Source: Coriaria nepalensis (taxonomy: Eukaryota > Streptophyta > Magnoliopsida > Cucurbitales > Coriariaceae). From it: a stretch of DNA of 64,000 nucleotides. The DNA lies in contig CP114485.1 of assembly GCA_027186245.1 (NCBI GenBank), positions 3,286,001 through 3,350,000 on the forward strand, read 5' to 3'. A program made the position numbers and the translations under genes. Under the pieces are notes generated by a model. It did no database searches, was not told the origin of the DNA, and saw only the letters and a list, made by a program, of their open reading frames with translations. How positions within the stretch are numbered: position 1 is the stretch's first letter; the number at the start of each line of letters is the position of its first letter. Below, one piece after another: positions 46,593-57,131 of the stretch.

Positions 46593-49500
46593 CTCCTCCT
46601 TGAATGTTTTGTGAGTGACTCCCAATTTACATTTGAAGTAATCAAACTTGAACCCGGAGAGAGGCTTGGTAAAGATGTCAGCATTCTGATTTTCAGAATT
46701 GCAATATTCCAACCTTATTTCTCCATTTTTGATAAGCTCCCTAATCACATGAAACTTGATCAAAATATGTTTTGTCTTTCCAAACTGAATTGGATTATCA
46801 GATATGGCAATAGCAGATTGACTATCACAGTAGATAGTTGTAGGATCCAATTGAATGAAACCAAGATCTTTCATCATTTTCCTTATCCAAGTTGCTTGAT
46901 TGGCTGCTGAGGCTGCTGCAATGTACTCAGCTTCAGCCGTTGATTGAGCAACTACTTGCTGTTTCTTAGAGCTCCAGCAGAAGACCCCTGATCCAAGTGA
47001 GAAGCAGAAGCCACTTGTGCTTTTCATGTCATCAATTGATCCGGCCCAATCACTGTCTACATAGCCATGTAAATTCAATTCTCCCTTCTCATACCAGATT
47101 CCATTAGATGAGGTGCCACTTAGATATCTCAACATCCTCTTGGCAGCCCCATTATGCATTTGAGTTGGCTCATGCATGAATCTAGAGAGTAAGCAGGTAG
47201 CTTGCATAAGATCAGGCCTTGTTGCTGTTAGATACATAAGACCTCCTATGAGACTCCTAAAGCTTGTTGAATCCACCCTTTCTGAACCATCAGATTTGGA
47301 TAACTTTTCACCAGCAACTAGGGGAGTGGAAACAGGTTTAGAGCATTCCATCTTGAACCTTTTCAAAAGGTTGTTAGCATACTTAGCTTGAGATATGAAG
47401 ATCCCATTAGATAGTTGAAGAATCTCCATTCCAAGAAAGTATCTCATGCTTCCAAGATCAGTCATCTCAAATTCTATTTTCATATCAGATTTGAATTTTT
47501 CCACTAAGCTAGACTCACACCCGATCACCAACAAGTCATCAACATATAAAGAGACAATTAGAGTTGAGATACCTTGTTTGATGATGTAGAGGGTTTGATC
47601 ACTCTCACTCCTCAGAAAGCCTTTGCTGATGAGGTAGCCATTGATCCTTGCATACCAAGCTCTTGGAGCTTGTTTCAGTCCATATAGAGCTTTGTGAAGT
47701 CTATACACTTGATCTTCCTTTCCCATTGTGATGAATCCCTCAGGTTGAGCCACATAGATCTCCTCCTCTAGGTAGCCATTAAGGAAGGCTGACTTGACAT
47801 CAAGTTGATCAATTTTCCACCCTTTTGAAGCTGCAATAGCTATTAGCATTCTGATCGTATCCAATCTAGCAACTGGAGCAAAGGTGTCTCCATAATCAAC
47901 TCCATGCTGTTGTGAATATCCCTTGACAACAAGTCTTGCTTTGTGCTTCTTGGTGGTTCCATTCGGATTGACTTTAACCTTGTAAATCCACTTCACCCCA
48001 ATGGTTTTCTTGCCTTCTGGTTTCTTGGTCAGTTTCCAAGTCTCATTCTTGTTGATTGTGGAAATCTCCTCATTCATTGCTTGTTCCCAATTTGGATCAC
48101 CTTTGGCCTCTTCATAGCAGCTAGGTTCTGAGATGGCCAAGTTGCATCTTTGATACACATCATCAATGCTTCTGAACCTTGGATTTTCAGGTTCATCCTC
48201 TTCATCAGACAAAGGTTCAGATTGCACAGCTTGCTCCTCCATCAATAATTCTGAGCTTTCTTCATCTTCATTGTCCCATTTGAGGCTTGCTAACTCATCA
48301 AATGTTACATCCCTACTGACCATAACCTTGTTGGACTTTGGGTTGAAAACTCTATATCCCTTGCTTTCAGCACTATAACCAACCAGCACACACTTTTCTG
48401 ATTTTTCAGAGAGTTTATCCCTCTTGGCATCAGGGACATGGATGAAGCAAATTGAACCGAATACTTTGAGATGAGAGGCAGAAGGTTTGAGGTTGAACCA
48501 TGCCTCATATGGAGTTTTTCCCTCCACAGCTTTGGTAGGAAGTCTGTTCAGTAGATGCACAGAGGTGAAGGCTGCCTCAGCCCAAAACCTTTTGGGGATC
48601 TTCTTCTCAAACAGCATGCTTCTAGACATCTCCATTACTGTTCGGTTTCTTCTTTCAGCAACCCCATTTTGCTGAGGTGAATAAGGCACTGTAAATTGGT
48701 GGACAATGCCTTGAGTTTCACAAAAATATTTGAACTCAGTTGAGTTGTATTCCCCTCCATTATCAGTCCTTAAGACTTTGATTTTCTTTTCTGACTGAGC
48801 TTCAACCAAGGCTTTGAACTTCTTGAACAGCCCGAACACTTCTGATTTGTTATTGAGAAAGTAAATCCAACCATACCTTGTTTGATCATCTATAAACAGT
48901 AGGAAGAATTTGTTGTTGTTCAATGAGGGAACCTTCATAGGTCCACATACATCGGAGTGAACAAGTCGAAGCTTCTCAGATGCCCTATTAGCTTGGTTGA
49001 TAGGAAAAGGCTTCCTCTTCATTTTTCCAAGTTGACAGCATTCACAAATTTCAGTTTGAACTTGCAACTTTGGAATGTCTTCAACCAGCCCTTTTGAGCT
49101 CAGAATGCTAAGTTTCCTCAGGTCACAATGGCCATATCTTTTGTGCCAAAGCCATGATTCATCAGCTTTGCTCATCATAGCCTTATGATCACCATTTTCC
49201 CAATTTAGAGAGAAGCTGTTGTTGTTGATCTTGGCCTGAGCAATCAGCTTCATGTTGGAATCTAGGATTCTGCAGTATTCTTCTTGGAAGGTAAGACAGC
49301 AGCCACTCTTCATGATTTGCCCCACACTGAGAAGATTTTGATCCAGATTCGGAACATAAAGAACATCTTTGATTGTCCTTGCTCCATTGCTTGTCTTGAC
49401 AGAAACAGTCCCTCTTCCTTCTGCCTTCAGAGTTTCACCATTGCCTACAATGACATTTGTCTTGCTTGACATGTCTAGGCTGAGAAACAAGTCTTTGTTG

Positions 49501-50489
49501 AAGGTCATGTGACTTGTGCATCCACTATCGATCAACCATTCATGCCTTTGTCTTGGTCTTTTGGCTTGTGTGACCATGAAAGCATTTTCTTCATCTTCAG
49601 CATGATTTGCTTGCTGAGATTTGTGATTTTCTGTTTCATACTTCCTTTTTCTGCACTCCTTCTCCACATGACCAAATCTTTTGCAATAGGAGCATTGAGG
49701 TTTGCCCTTGTTCCAACAAGTCTTTTCAAAGTGCCCCTTTCTCTTGCAAATGGTACAAGTGTGTTCCTTCTTCTTGCTTGCAGGATTTGAAGGTTTGGAG
49801 CTGCTGCCTTGGTTGTCTCTTTTCCAAGGTTTTTTCTGATTTGCAAAGAAAGCACCTTCTGTAGTTGCATCTGTCCTATTTGAATGTCTCTTCTCATTTG
49901 CTTGAAGTGAGCCTACGAGTTCATTCATGGTCAGTTTGGACAGATCTTTGCTTTCCTCTATAGCATCCACTTTTGAGTCAAATTTGGAAGGCAAGCTCAC
50001 CAACACTTTGTTCACGATGGAGCTCTCAGTAATGTCACTTCCTAGCATTCTCATTTGACTCACAATCTCATTTAGCTTATCCACATAAGCCTTGATAGGT
50101 TCATCATCTTTCATTCTTAGAGCTTCAAAGTCTCTTCTTGCAGTGAGCAAGTTGACAGCTCTAACCCTTTTGGTTCCATGGAATTCTGCTTGAAGAGTAT
50201 CCCACACTGATTTGGCATTTTTGAGGCCAAGAATTCTTGTGTGAATCTCATTCGAAATGGCAGATTGGATGACTGTAAGGGCTCTATAGTTCTTCAATCT
50301 CTTTTCCTTGTCTGCCTTCAGTTGGTTGATTGTGAAGTGCTCATCTTCAGCAGGAGGTTCGTAGCCTTCTTCCACTGCTTCCCATAGATCAAATGCAATA
50401 AGGTAATTTTGCATCTTGTCATTCCATATGTGATAGTCTTTTCCACTGAAAACAGGTGGAGAGGGAAGATTCACACTGTTGGAAGACAT
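46545..50489 (-). CDS. Copia gag-pol polyprotein, intact
   Basis: 1314 residues in one frame. In order: gag of the UBN2 type (residues ~10-210); two CCHC zinc knuckles (~245-258 and ~266-279); aspartic protease with DSG at ~321-323; GAG-pre-integrase WLWHKRYGH (~447); integrase with candidate catalytic Asp ~513, Asp ~576 and Glu ~612 (QQNGVAERRNR); reverse transcriptase with YVDDLLV (~1000); and RNase H with YVDSDWAG, AEAEYIA and DSQSAI. The order protease-integrase-RT-RNase H defines copia. No stops or frameshifts are present, so the copy may be able to move. The frame passes through the polypurine tract and ends 48 bases inside the 3' LTR. Confidence 0.95.
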   Translation of the reverse strand: MSSNSVNLPSPPVFSGKDYHIWNDKMQNYLIAFDLWEAVEEGYEPPAEDEHFTINQLKADKEKRLKNYRALTVIQSAISNEIHTRILGLKNAKSVWDTLQAEFHGTKRVRAVNLLTARRDFEALRMKDDEPIKAYVDKLNEIVSQMRMLGSDITESSIVNKVLVSLPSKFDSKVDAIEESKDLSKLTMNELVGSLQANEKRHSNRTDATTEGAFFANQKKPWKRDNQGSSSKPSNPASKKKEHTCTICKRKGHFEKTCWNKGKPQCSYCKRFGHVEKECRKRKYETENHKSQQANHAEDEENAFMVTQAKRPRQRHEWLIDSGCTSHMTFNKDLFLSLDMSSKTNVIVGNGETLKAEGRGTVSVKTSNGARTIKDVLYVPNLDQNLLSVGQIMKSGCCLTFQEEYCRILDSNMKLIAQAKINNNSFSLNWENGDHKAMMSKADESWLWHKRYGHCDLRKLSILSSKGLVEDIPKLQVQTEICECCQLGKMKRKPFPINQANRASEKLRLVHSDVCGPMKVPSLNNNKFFLLFIDDQTRYGWIYFLNNKSEVFGLFKKFKALVEAQSEKKIKVLRTDNGGEYNSTEFKYFCETQGIVHQFTVPYSPQQNGVAERRNRTVMEMSRSMLFEKKIPKRFWAEAAFTSVHLLNRLPTKAVEGKTPYEAWFNLKPSASHLKVFGSICFIHVPDAKRDKLSEKSEKCVLVGYSAESKGYRVFNPKSNKVMVSRDVTFDELASLKWDNEDEESSELLMEEQAVQSEPLSDEEDEPENPRFRSIDDVYQRCNLAISEPSCYEEAKGDPNWEQAMNEEISTINKNETWKLTKKPEGKKTIGVKWIYKVKVNPNGTTKKHKARLVVKGYSQQHGVDYGDTFAPVARLDTIRMLIAIAASKGWKIDQLDVKSAFLNGYLEEEIYVAQPEGFITMGKEDQVYRLHKALYGLKQAPRAWYARINGYLISKGFLRSESDQTLYIIKQGISTLIVSLYVDDLLVIGCESSLVEKFKSDMKIEFEMTDLGSMRYFLGMEILQLSNGIFISQAKYANNLLKRFKMECSKPVSTPLVAGEKLSKSDGSERVDSTSFRSLIGGLMYLTATRPDLMQATCLLSRFMHEPTQMHNGAAKRMLRYLSGTSSNGIWYEKGELNLHGYVDSDWAGSIDDMKSTSGFCFSLGSGVFCWSSKKQQVVAQSTAEAEYIAAASAANQATWIRKMMKDLGFIQLDPTTIYCDSQSAIAISDNPIQFGKTKHILIKFHVIRELIKNGEIRLEYCNSENQNADIFTKPLSGFKFDYFKCKLGVTHKTFKEECLKIACLVSDFTIGN
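46593..46601 (-). other. Polypurine tract
   Basis: AAGGAGGAG on the minus strand directly abuts the 3' LTR and primes plus-strand DNA synthesis. It also encodes part of the polyprotein (Lys-Glu-Glu). Confidence 0.85.
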
Positions 50490-50608
50490 TTCTGATTTTC
50501 TGGTTTTTTGAGTAGGTAAGAATCTGTTTTTTTTTTTTTTTATCGATTGAAGTTGGAGAGAAAGAATGGATGATGATCAGGCCCCTTAAGAATTAAGCTC
50601 TGATACCA
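50490..50608 (-). other. Untranslated leader and primer-binding site of the copia element
   Basis: On the minus strand TGGTATCAGAGC (50608-50597) directly follows the 5' LTR. This is the sequence complementary to the 3' end of initiator-Met tRNA used by most plant copia elements. A poly-A run (50528-50541 on the opposite strand as T) lies between it and the start codon. Confidence 0.92.
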
Positions 50609-51273
50609 TGTTAGAATTTCGAAGTTGAGAGTAAAAAACAGAATACACTTTGTTTTCTGATAAAATTTGCTTACTTGCTAAAAATGCAAGTTTTTCATTT
50701 CATTAATACTTAATAAAGAGATGATTACAAATTAGAACAATTACTAAAGTTAAAGTAAACTAAGACATCTCTAATCAACTAGGATTAGAAGTTACAATAC
50801 TAGATTGGACATTACAAAAGTGCTAAGTACAATCAAGCACACAAAAACAGCAAAAAAGCTGTTTCTGTAAAAACAGCAAAGGCAAAAAGCTGTTACTGTA
50901 AAAACAGTTTTTGGCTTTGTGCTAAAACACCAAAAGTGAGATGATGGACTTTGGCATGCTTGATCTCGAAGCTTGAGGTCCAACCAACTTAAACAAACTT
51001 GCTTGAGGTCAGAGCAGCTCCATTTGAGGTCAAAAATGCACTAAAACAGAAACTTCACAAGGCCAAAATCAATAAAACAGTAAAAGCAAGATTATGCCTC
51101 AAGTTGAGTTTTAATGATCCGATCACCTTCAAACCAATTGCAACAAGTCATAAATGATGAGAGGAAGCTAATGGAATTGGAGTCAATGCATTTGGATTAG
51201 GGAGTCAAAAAGTCAACGTTTTTGGCTAATTTCCAATTGTAAAGTCACTAACCAAACAAGCAATCTTCAAACA
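50609..51273 (-). repeat. 5' LTR of the copia element
   Basis: 665 bp, 99.4% identical to the 3' LTR by my count. It should contain the element promoter. Confidence 0.95.
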
Positions 51274-51278
51274 CTGAT
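51274..51278. repeat. Target-site duplication CTGAT (right)
   Basis: Matches 45923-45927. Confidence 0.9.
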
Positions 51279-51928
51279 CACGAACACGAACATGATCATT
51301 CTCGCCTTGCACCGATTCAACTTTGCTATCTAATTGCATCGTCAGCGTAACAATTATAACTAGTATAGTCCTCTATAGTTTCCATCCTTAATCTTCCCAC
51401 CCATGTCTTAAACGAAATAGTAATTAGTAATTAGTAGATTTTTTTGTATATATAATAGTTCTACTTAATTAAGCGTTTAGCTAGGTACTGTGTGATATAC
51501 ATGAAGAGATGGTGACCTCACACTTACGGTAACTTAGTTTAATTTTAAAAAGAGTTATTTGAACCTAACAGTGTATAGTTATGTATAGGCCAAAACATGA
51601 ATCACCATGACTAATCAAGATAGAGACCAAACTACAACCATGAGATTAGAAGCTTGAGGGTCTTTGACCCTAAAAACGAAACTCAAGGGGCTATTATGTA
51701 TTTTATTGATACAAAGGGTTTGATTGGTAAAATTATTCTACTTTATTTCACGGCGCGTCGCAGCCGTATAAATTTGACTAAACGCTGGTTTTAGATTTTG
51801 CAAACAAGTCTACTTGAGCCATTAGTAGAGCGTTACCCAAGTGAATATCTGTTTCTTCTTGAACTAGGGTTCTTCTGCACATCTTGTTCCCAAATTCTCT
51901 CTTTCTCCTCCTCTGCTGAGTTAAATCA
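51279..51928. other. SF1 promoter and 5' leader
   Basis: AT-rich; a CT-rich stretch just before the start (51885-51915) is probably 5' UTR. No other gene. Confidence 0.5.
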
Positions 51929-54385
51929 ATGGAAGAAGCTCCACAGTCTATTATTGATCTTCAAGGAAACAGAAGCCTAGATTTTAAACCTCCACTTCCA
52001 TCTGAACCCCTTAATCACTACCATCCAAATCAACCTCCACCTCCTTCCGAAACTCTCGTACCAGCTGATAAAATCTCGTCTTCATTACCTCCGCCGACTC
52101 AAGATTCTGATGGTCTGAACACCCCGCAAACCATGGCTTCTGAGGAGCAAAACCCCCAACTTAGCTCCAGCAATGGACATGCTGAGAAAGCACTGACCGA
52201 GAATGCTCAGTCTGCTCTCGATAAGATTCGGAATCTTGAGAAGATTCCGAATCCGTTGGTGTCTGAGAATGGATTAACGAACACTCAAAGCGGCACCGAC
52301 AAGGACTACTCTGGGGGCGAGGAAGAGACCACGAGCAGAAGAAAACGTCGTAGTCGGTGGGATCCACAGCCTGAGCAGACTAATGATCAGAGCGGTGGTG
52401 AGACGGGCAGTGGAACGAGGAAGAGGAGATCTAGGTGGGCTGATGATGATCCGAAGCCTGTAATCCAGCTGCCTGATTTTATGGGAGGTATTGAGTTTGA
52501 CCCTGAAATTCAAGCTTTGAATAGTAGGCTTCTTGAAATTAGTCGAATGCTGCAATCTGGTTTGCCTTTAGATGATCGACCTGAAGGTGCTAGGTCTCCT
52601 TCCCCTGAACCTATTTATGATAATATGGGAATTAGGATTAATACTAGAGAGTATCGTGCTCGTGAAAGATTGAACAAGGAGAGACAAGAGATTATTTCTC
52701 AGATTATCAAGAAAAATCCTGCATTTAAGCCACCTGCTGATTACAGACCCCCAAAGCTTCAGAAAAAGCTTTATATACCAATGAAAGAATATCCAGGTTA
52801 CAACTTTATCGGTCTCATAATTGGTCCTAGAGGTAATACGCAAAAGAGGATGGAGAAACAAACTGGCTCTAAGATTGTAATTAGAGGTAAGGGATCTGTG
52901 AAGGAGGGGAGGTTGCAGCAAAAGAGAGACTTGAAACCTGATCCTTCTGAGAATGAAGACTTACATGTTCTGGTGGAAGCAGAGACACAGGAATCCCTTG
53001 AAGCTGCTGCTGAAATGGTAGAGAAACTATTGCAACCTGTTGACGAGGTTTTGAATGAGCATAAGAGACAACAGCTTAGGGAACTTGCTGCTTTGAATGG
53101 GACAATACGGGATGAAGAGTTTTGTAGATTGTGTGGTGAGCCAGGCCATCGTCAATATGCTTGTCCTTCTCGGACCTCTACTTTTAAGAGTGATGTTCTG
53201 TGTAAGATATGTGGTGATGGTGGACACCCAACTATTGATTGTCCTGTCAAGGGAACAACTGGGAAAAAGATGGATGATGAGTATCAGAATTTCTTGGCTG
53301 AATTAGGTGGGACAGTTCCGGAATCTGTAACCAAGCAAACCCCCACTTTGGCATTAGGTCCTGGAAGCTCAGTGAGTACTACTCCTTCTTGGGCTAATGA
53401 CAATGCAAGTTTCACTAGTGGTGGCTCATTGCACCCGGGCTTAGGTTCAACAAATGGAGTCAAGCTTGGAAAGGATTATGACGATACAAATTTGTATATT
53501 GGGTATTTGCCACCAACTCTTGATGATGATACCCTGATCAGATTATTTACACCGTTTGGTGATATTGTGATGGCCAAGGTTATTAGAGACCGGATTACTG
53601 GTTTGAGCAAAGGTTATGGTTTTGTGAAGTATGCAGATGTTCAAACGGCCAATAATGCAATTACCAGTATGAATGGTTATCGTCTGGAGGGTCGAACCAT
53701 TGCTGTGAGAGTTGCTGGAAAGCCACCTCAGCCTACGGTTCCTCCTGGTCCACCATCAACAACTGCTACCACATATCCTGTTTCGGGCCAGCCCAGTGCC
53801 TATCCATCCCAGCATATTGTATCAGGTGGTCCCCTTGGAACTGCTCCTCCACCTTCAAGCTATTCTGGAACTCCAGTTCCATGGGGCCCACCTGTTCCAC
53901 CACCTCCTTACACTCATTATGCTCCTCCTCCTCCCCCACCCGGTTCAAACATGTATCCTCACGGCCAGGGTCAGCCTATGCCTCCTTATGGTTACCAGTA
54001 TCCTCCTCCTGGTGGACCCTCACAGCCTGCTTCTACGGTTGAAGCACAGCATAGTTACCCCCCTGGGGTGCAGCAACCAGATACCAGTACTACTCAATCC
54101 TTACCAACAAATGTTTATGGTGGTGCCTTTCCTCCAATGCCACCAAATGCTCAACATGGATATCCACCGTCTTCGTATGGGTTCTCACCGTATTATAGTG
54201 CAGTTCCGCCTCTGCCGCCTCAGCCTCCTGTATCTATGCCTGCAATGAACATGGATCAGTCCCAAAACATTGGAAATGTTCCATGGGCAACTAATCCTCC
54301 CCTACCCCCTCCTGTTTCTTCTGGAGAGACAGCAACTTTTGGTGCTGATGCAGAGTATGAGAAGTTCATGTCAGAGATGAAATGA
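51929..54385 (+). CDS. SF1: Splicing factor 1 / branchpoint-binding protein
   Basis: Binds the intron branch point and the large U2AF subunit during early spliceosome assembly in the nucleus. 818 residues in one exon. In order: a Pro-rich N-terminus; two U2AF-ligand-like motifs, RRKRRSRW (~137-144) and TRKRRSRW (~163-170), each Arg/Lys followed by Trp; the SPSP phosphosite (~223-226); a KH-QUA2 domain with the GPRG loop (~280-390); two CCHC zinc knuckles ([14 protein letters not shown] at ~399-412 and [14 protein letters not shown] at ~425-438); an RRM (~521-597; RNP2 LYIGYL, RNP1 KGYGFVKY); and a long Pro/Gly/Tyr-rich tail. The RRM is the plant-specific addition relative to animal and yeast SF1. 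Matches AtSF1 (At5g51300). Confidence 0.96.
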   Translation: MEEAPQSIIDLQGNRSLDFKPPLPSEPLNHYHPNQPPPPSETLVPADKISSSLPPPTQDSDGLNTPQTMASEEQNPQLSSSNGHAEKALTENAQSALDKIRNLEKIPNPLVSENGLTNTQSGTDKDYSGGEEETTSRRKRRSRWDPQPEQTNDQSGGETGSGTRKRRSRWADDDPKPVIQLPDFMGGIEFDPEIQALNSRLLEISRMLQSGLPLDDRPEGARSPSPEPIYDNMGIRINTREYRARERLNKERQEIISQIIKKNPAFKPPADYRPPKLQKKLYIPMKEYPGYNFIGLIIGPRGNTQKRMEKQTGSKIVIRGKGSVKEGRLQQKRDLKPDPSENEDLHVLVEAETQESLEAAAEMVEKLLQPVDEVLNEHKRQQLRELAALNGTIRDEEFCRLCGEPGHRQYACPSRTSTFKSDVLCKICGDGGHPTIDCPVKGTTGKKMDDEYQNFLAELGGTVPESVTKQTPTLALGPGSSVSTTPSWANDNASFTSGGSLHPGLGSTNGVKLGKDYDDTNLYIGYLPPTLDDDTLIRLFTPFGDIVMAKVIRDRITGLSKGYGFVKYADVQTANNAITSMNGYRLEGRTIAVRVAGKPPQPTVPPGPPSTTATTYPVSGQPSAYPSQHIVSGGPLGTAPPPSSYSGTPVPWGPPVPPPPYTHYAPPPPPPGSNMYPHGQGQPMPPYGYQYPPPGGPSQPASTVEAQHSYPPGVQQPDTSTTQSLPTNVYGGAFPPMPPNAQHGYPPSSYGFSPYYSAVPPLPPQPPVSMPAMNMDQSQNIGNVPWATNPPLPPPVSSGETATFGADAEYEKFMSEMK

Positions 54386-57040
54386 TTTAGGTCCTGATTA
54401 AGCAAGGCTCCGGGATTCGGAGGTATGTGTGGACTAGATGTATATGATTATACTTTGTTCTTACACCCTTTTTTTCATAAACGTAAATATTTGTAGATTC
54501 CTCATTCTGTTTTAGGATGCATGTTGGCTTCATTGGGTTGGTTTTATTGATTATATTCTATAGTAGTTGGGGCTAATAAGTTAATTTCAAACAATTTTTT
54601 TTTCCTATTTCATAATACAGGATCACTTATAGTACATCTATGATGTTCATTTTTTATTTTCCTTATTCTCCTGTGCTCTTACCATTGGATTTTTCATTTG
54701 GTATTTGTGTCCTTGAAGGGTTTTTAAGGGAAACAGGTGATAAAGTTCCTTCACCTGTAGGTATTGATTACTCTGAGTGTACTATTAAGTTTCACTATTT
54801 TTTCCCTAACCCTCGTTTTTTTATGATGACACATGGTTTTCTCTTGCACTAGGAAATCGGATAATTCCATGGTGCATACATAAATTATGATTATTTTTAG
54901 CCTTCAGTCTTAAGTATATTAATAACAGGAGTAGATGGGAAGTATCTTGTTTGCTTAGCTGACATGTCGTCTAACCTTATGGTTAACTAGTGGGTGTAAT
55001 GATGCAGTGGGCGGTCGCATTGGAGTTTCTTCATCCTTTAAGTAAAGGAATCTAATATTTAGTTCTAAAAAAGCACATTTACTTTATGATTGAGATATAT
55101 GTTGATATTTGTTTTTGCATTTCTTAACTCTTCACTGCTATTATCCAAAATTTTGACAGGCTGATGTTTCTTGGAGCTTTCTGAACCGATTTCTTACCTC
55201 TTGCCATGACTTTGAAGTTTGGGACTCACCCCTTTAACGTTGCTGTACTGTTATGAAATTTGCAGAAATTCCGGCTGGAAATTTGTATCACACATCCTTG
55301 CATGGAAGAGTCCACATGAAGCGCATATTATGATTTTGGAATGAGTTTATAACTTATTTTATTTTTGTGGTTGCTTAATGCTATCTAAAAAATATATGAT
55401 CAAGTTTTATTTTTCCCTTATTATTTGTCTGGACTATTGCATTATCTTCTTCTGACATCTCACTCACTACGTTTTTACGTTTTGTCTGTTGTGTACCTTG
55501 ATTTACTAGTTCATTTTTTCTTATCCTAACGTGTTCTAAATTTGTATCATTAACATCTTCTGTTTTGAGGGTTCTAAGTTATCCAATCTTCTGGGTATTG
55601 CTGCCGTTGCATTCAGGCCTTCATCAATTGCCCCATAAAGGTAATGATGCCTTTTGAGGCATTTTGGGATACAACAAACAATTATTTGAACTATATAACC
55701 AAGTAACAGTCTTGTGTTTCTGTTTGTGTTTAGTAATCTATATATATGCAGTAGTCGTAAAGAAGGCAAGGTGATTAGAAATACCCAAGGGTGTTGGCAC
55801 CTTTGGCTTGGCGTGCAGACTTTTTAACATATAAAAACGTTTTACCAACAATTTACCGGTTGGCTCTTTATTTTTGTACCCCTCATCATTTGGATGGTTG
55901 ATGGGGGGTGGGGTGGTTTGATTTTCTAGTTAGATTTCTTTTTGGGTATTTGAAGCATTCCTTACCCGCAGTAGAATTTGCAGAGAGGAGCACGATACCT
56001 GCATTGATGTTATTTTCTGACAAGTAACTTTTCCTTGCTCACTTGTGTACTCGTTTTGTAGGCAGGAACTTCTTCCTCTTTTCGAAACAAGCTTGTACCC
56101 CATTTCCCTTACAGTGCTCAAGTCGAGTCTTAGGTGTTGGAACTATTATTATTGCTGTGCTTACATTATTTCAACTTTTGGTATGGATCTTTAACTTAAT
56201 GAGATGATAATAAGTTATGCAGGGTGATTGCTCCTGGCTACTGGCACAAGCTTTCTGGGTTCTCTCATCAATAAAGATATGGTTCCTGGCTACTGTCATA
56301 CTGATCATTAAGTTTCTGGTTAAGTCTAGTCGGTAGTGTTTTGACCAAGCTTTGTTTGCAAAAAGGAGATTTTGTGGGGGGTTGCTGGAATTGAGGATGT
56401 GTTGTTTTAGAGAAAGAGAGACGGGGGTGTTTATACCAAAGTCCTGAAATTTATCTTTCAGTGAAATTCCAATGACGAGGGAGGAAATGGAATAACTGGC
56501 TGTGTTTTCACTAACACTCGATGCAGGAAAATATGAACGATTTGTTGGGAGTGAAAAGTAAAATATGTCTGAAATGTAATTATGTAAAAAGTCAATCATG
56601 GAAATGATGTAAATTCGTTGATCTTCAATTGTGCAATAATGAAGAGAGTGCACGGATCATATAACCATCGTTTCAACAACAATCATAATTTACTCGTCAC
56701 TATAAAGTGCCTCGTGTGTATACCACGGGTTTGTATGAGGACATAGTGGGTTCTGTGGGGCACTTCTTATAATTGATGATTAATAGATTGACATGGTAAG
56801 AACTTCGCTCAGAATTATAAATAAAGTTAGTGTAAGAGTTTATAATAATGTGTTTTTTTTATATTATAAAATTTATATATAAATTTCATTCACTTATAAG
56901 TCTATAAGTCAAACCAGAGAGCCGAGTACAATGGATAGACCCGAGCATGAGGCCGTTGTAAATTTAGGCGCCGAGTAACTACATCTAGCGGTTATATAAT
57001 ATTAATTTGGAACCCTAGTCATGTGATTGACACAGCGAAA
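54386..57040. other. SF1 3' region and intergenic
   Basis: Good splice signals (GTATGT at ~54422 and an AG near 55159) suggest an intron in the SF1 3' UTR. Beyond about 55300 I recognise nothing. A 160-codon minus-strand frame at 56171-56653 has no family resemblance. Confidence 0.45.
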
Positions 57041-57088
57041 TTGGTTAGTTGAGCGGCGTTTCAAATTGTGGTCGTATGTTCGAATCTC
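57041..57088 (+). repeat. tRNA-like Pol III promoter sequence (tRNA relic or SINE head)
   Basis: An A-box-like TTGGTTAGTTGAGCGG (57041-57056) is followed by a B box GTTCGAATCTC (57078-57088, close to GGTTCGANTCC) at normal tRNA-gene spacing. A T run follows at 57100-57105. No acceptor stem pairing was established. It ends 44 bases before the RPC4 start codon. Confidence 0.45.
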
Positions 57089-57131
57089 GATTCTGCATCT
57101 TTTTTGTTCATTGTCTTCAACCTCAAGCTCC

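Larger units (their letters stand above)
45928..51273 (-). mobile_element. Complete Ty1/copia LTR retrotransposon
   Basis: A 5.35-kb element in minus orientation. It has 665-bp LTRs starting TG and ending CA, a 5-bp target duplication, a primer-binding site matching the initiator-Met tRNA 3' end, a polypurine tract, and one uninterrupted gag-pol frame of 1314 codons. The two LTRs differ by four substitutions (45951/50632, 46052/50733, 46414/51095, 46560/51241) and no gaps, about 0.6%. With commonly used plant rates this suggests insertion within roughly the last half-million years. It lies between the small peptide gene and SF1 and breaks no recognised gene. Confidence 0.95.

Noticed and set aside
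46730..46760. Leu where some copia RNase H domains have Asp (KHILIKFHV)
   Set aside because: This column is variable in copia families (Lys or Asn also occur), so it is not a sign of inactivation.
53712..54248. 178-codon Leu/His-rich frame
   Set aside because: Out-of-frame shadow of the SF1 proline-rich tail.
56171..56653. 160-codon minus-strand frame downstream of SF1
   Set aside because: No motif, signal peptide or intron pattern; probably chance in non-coding DNA.
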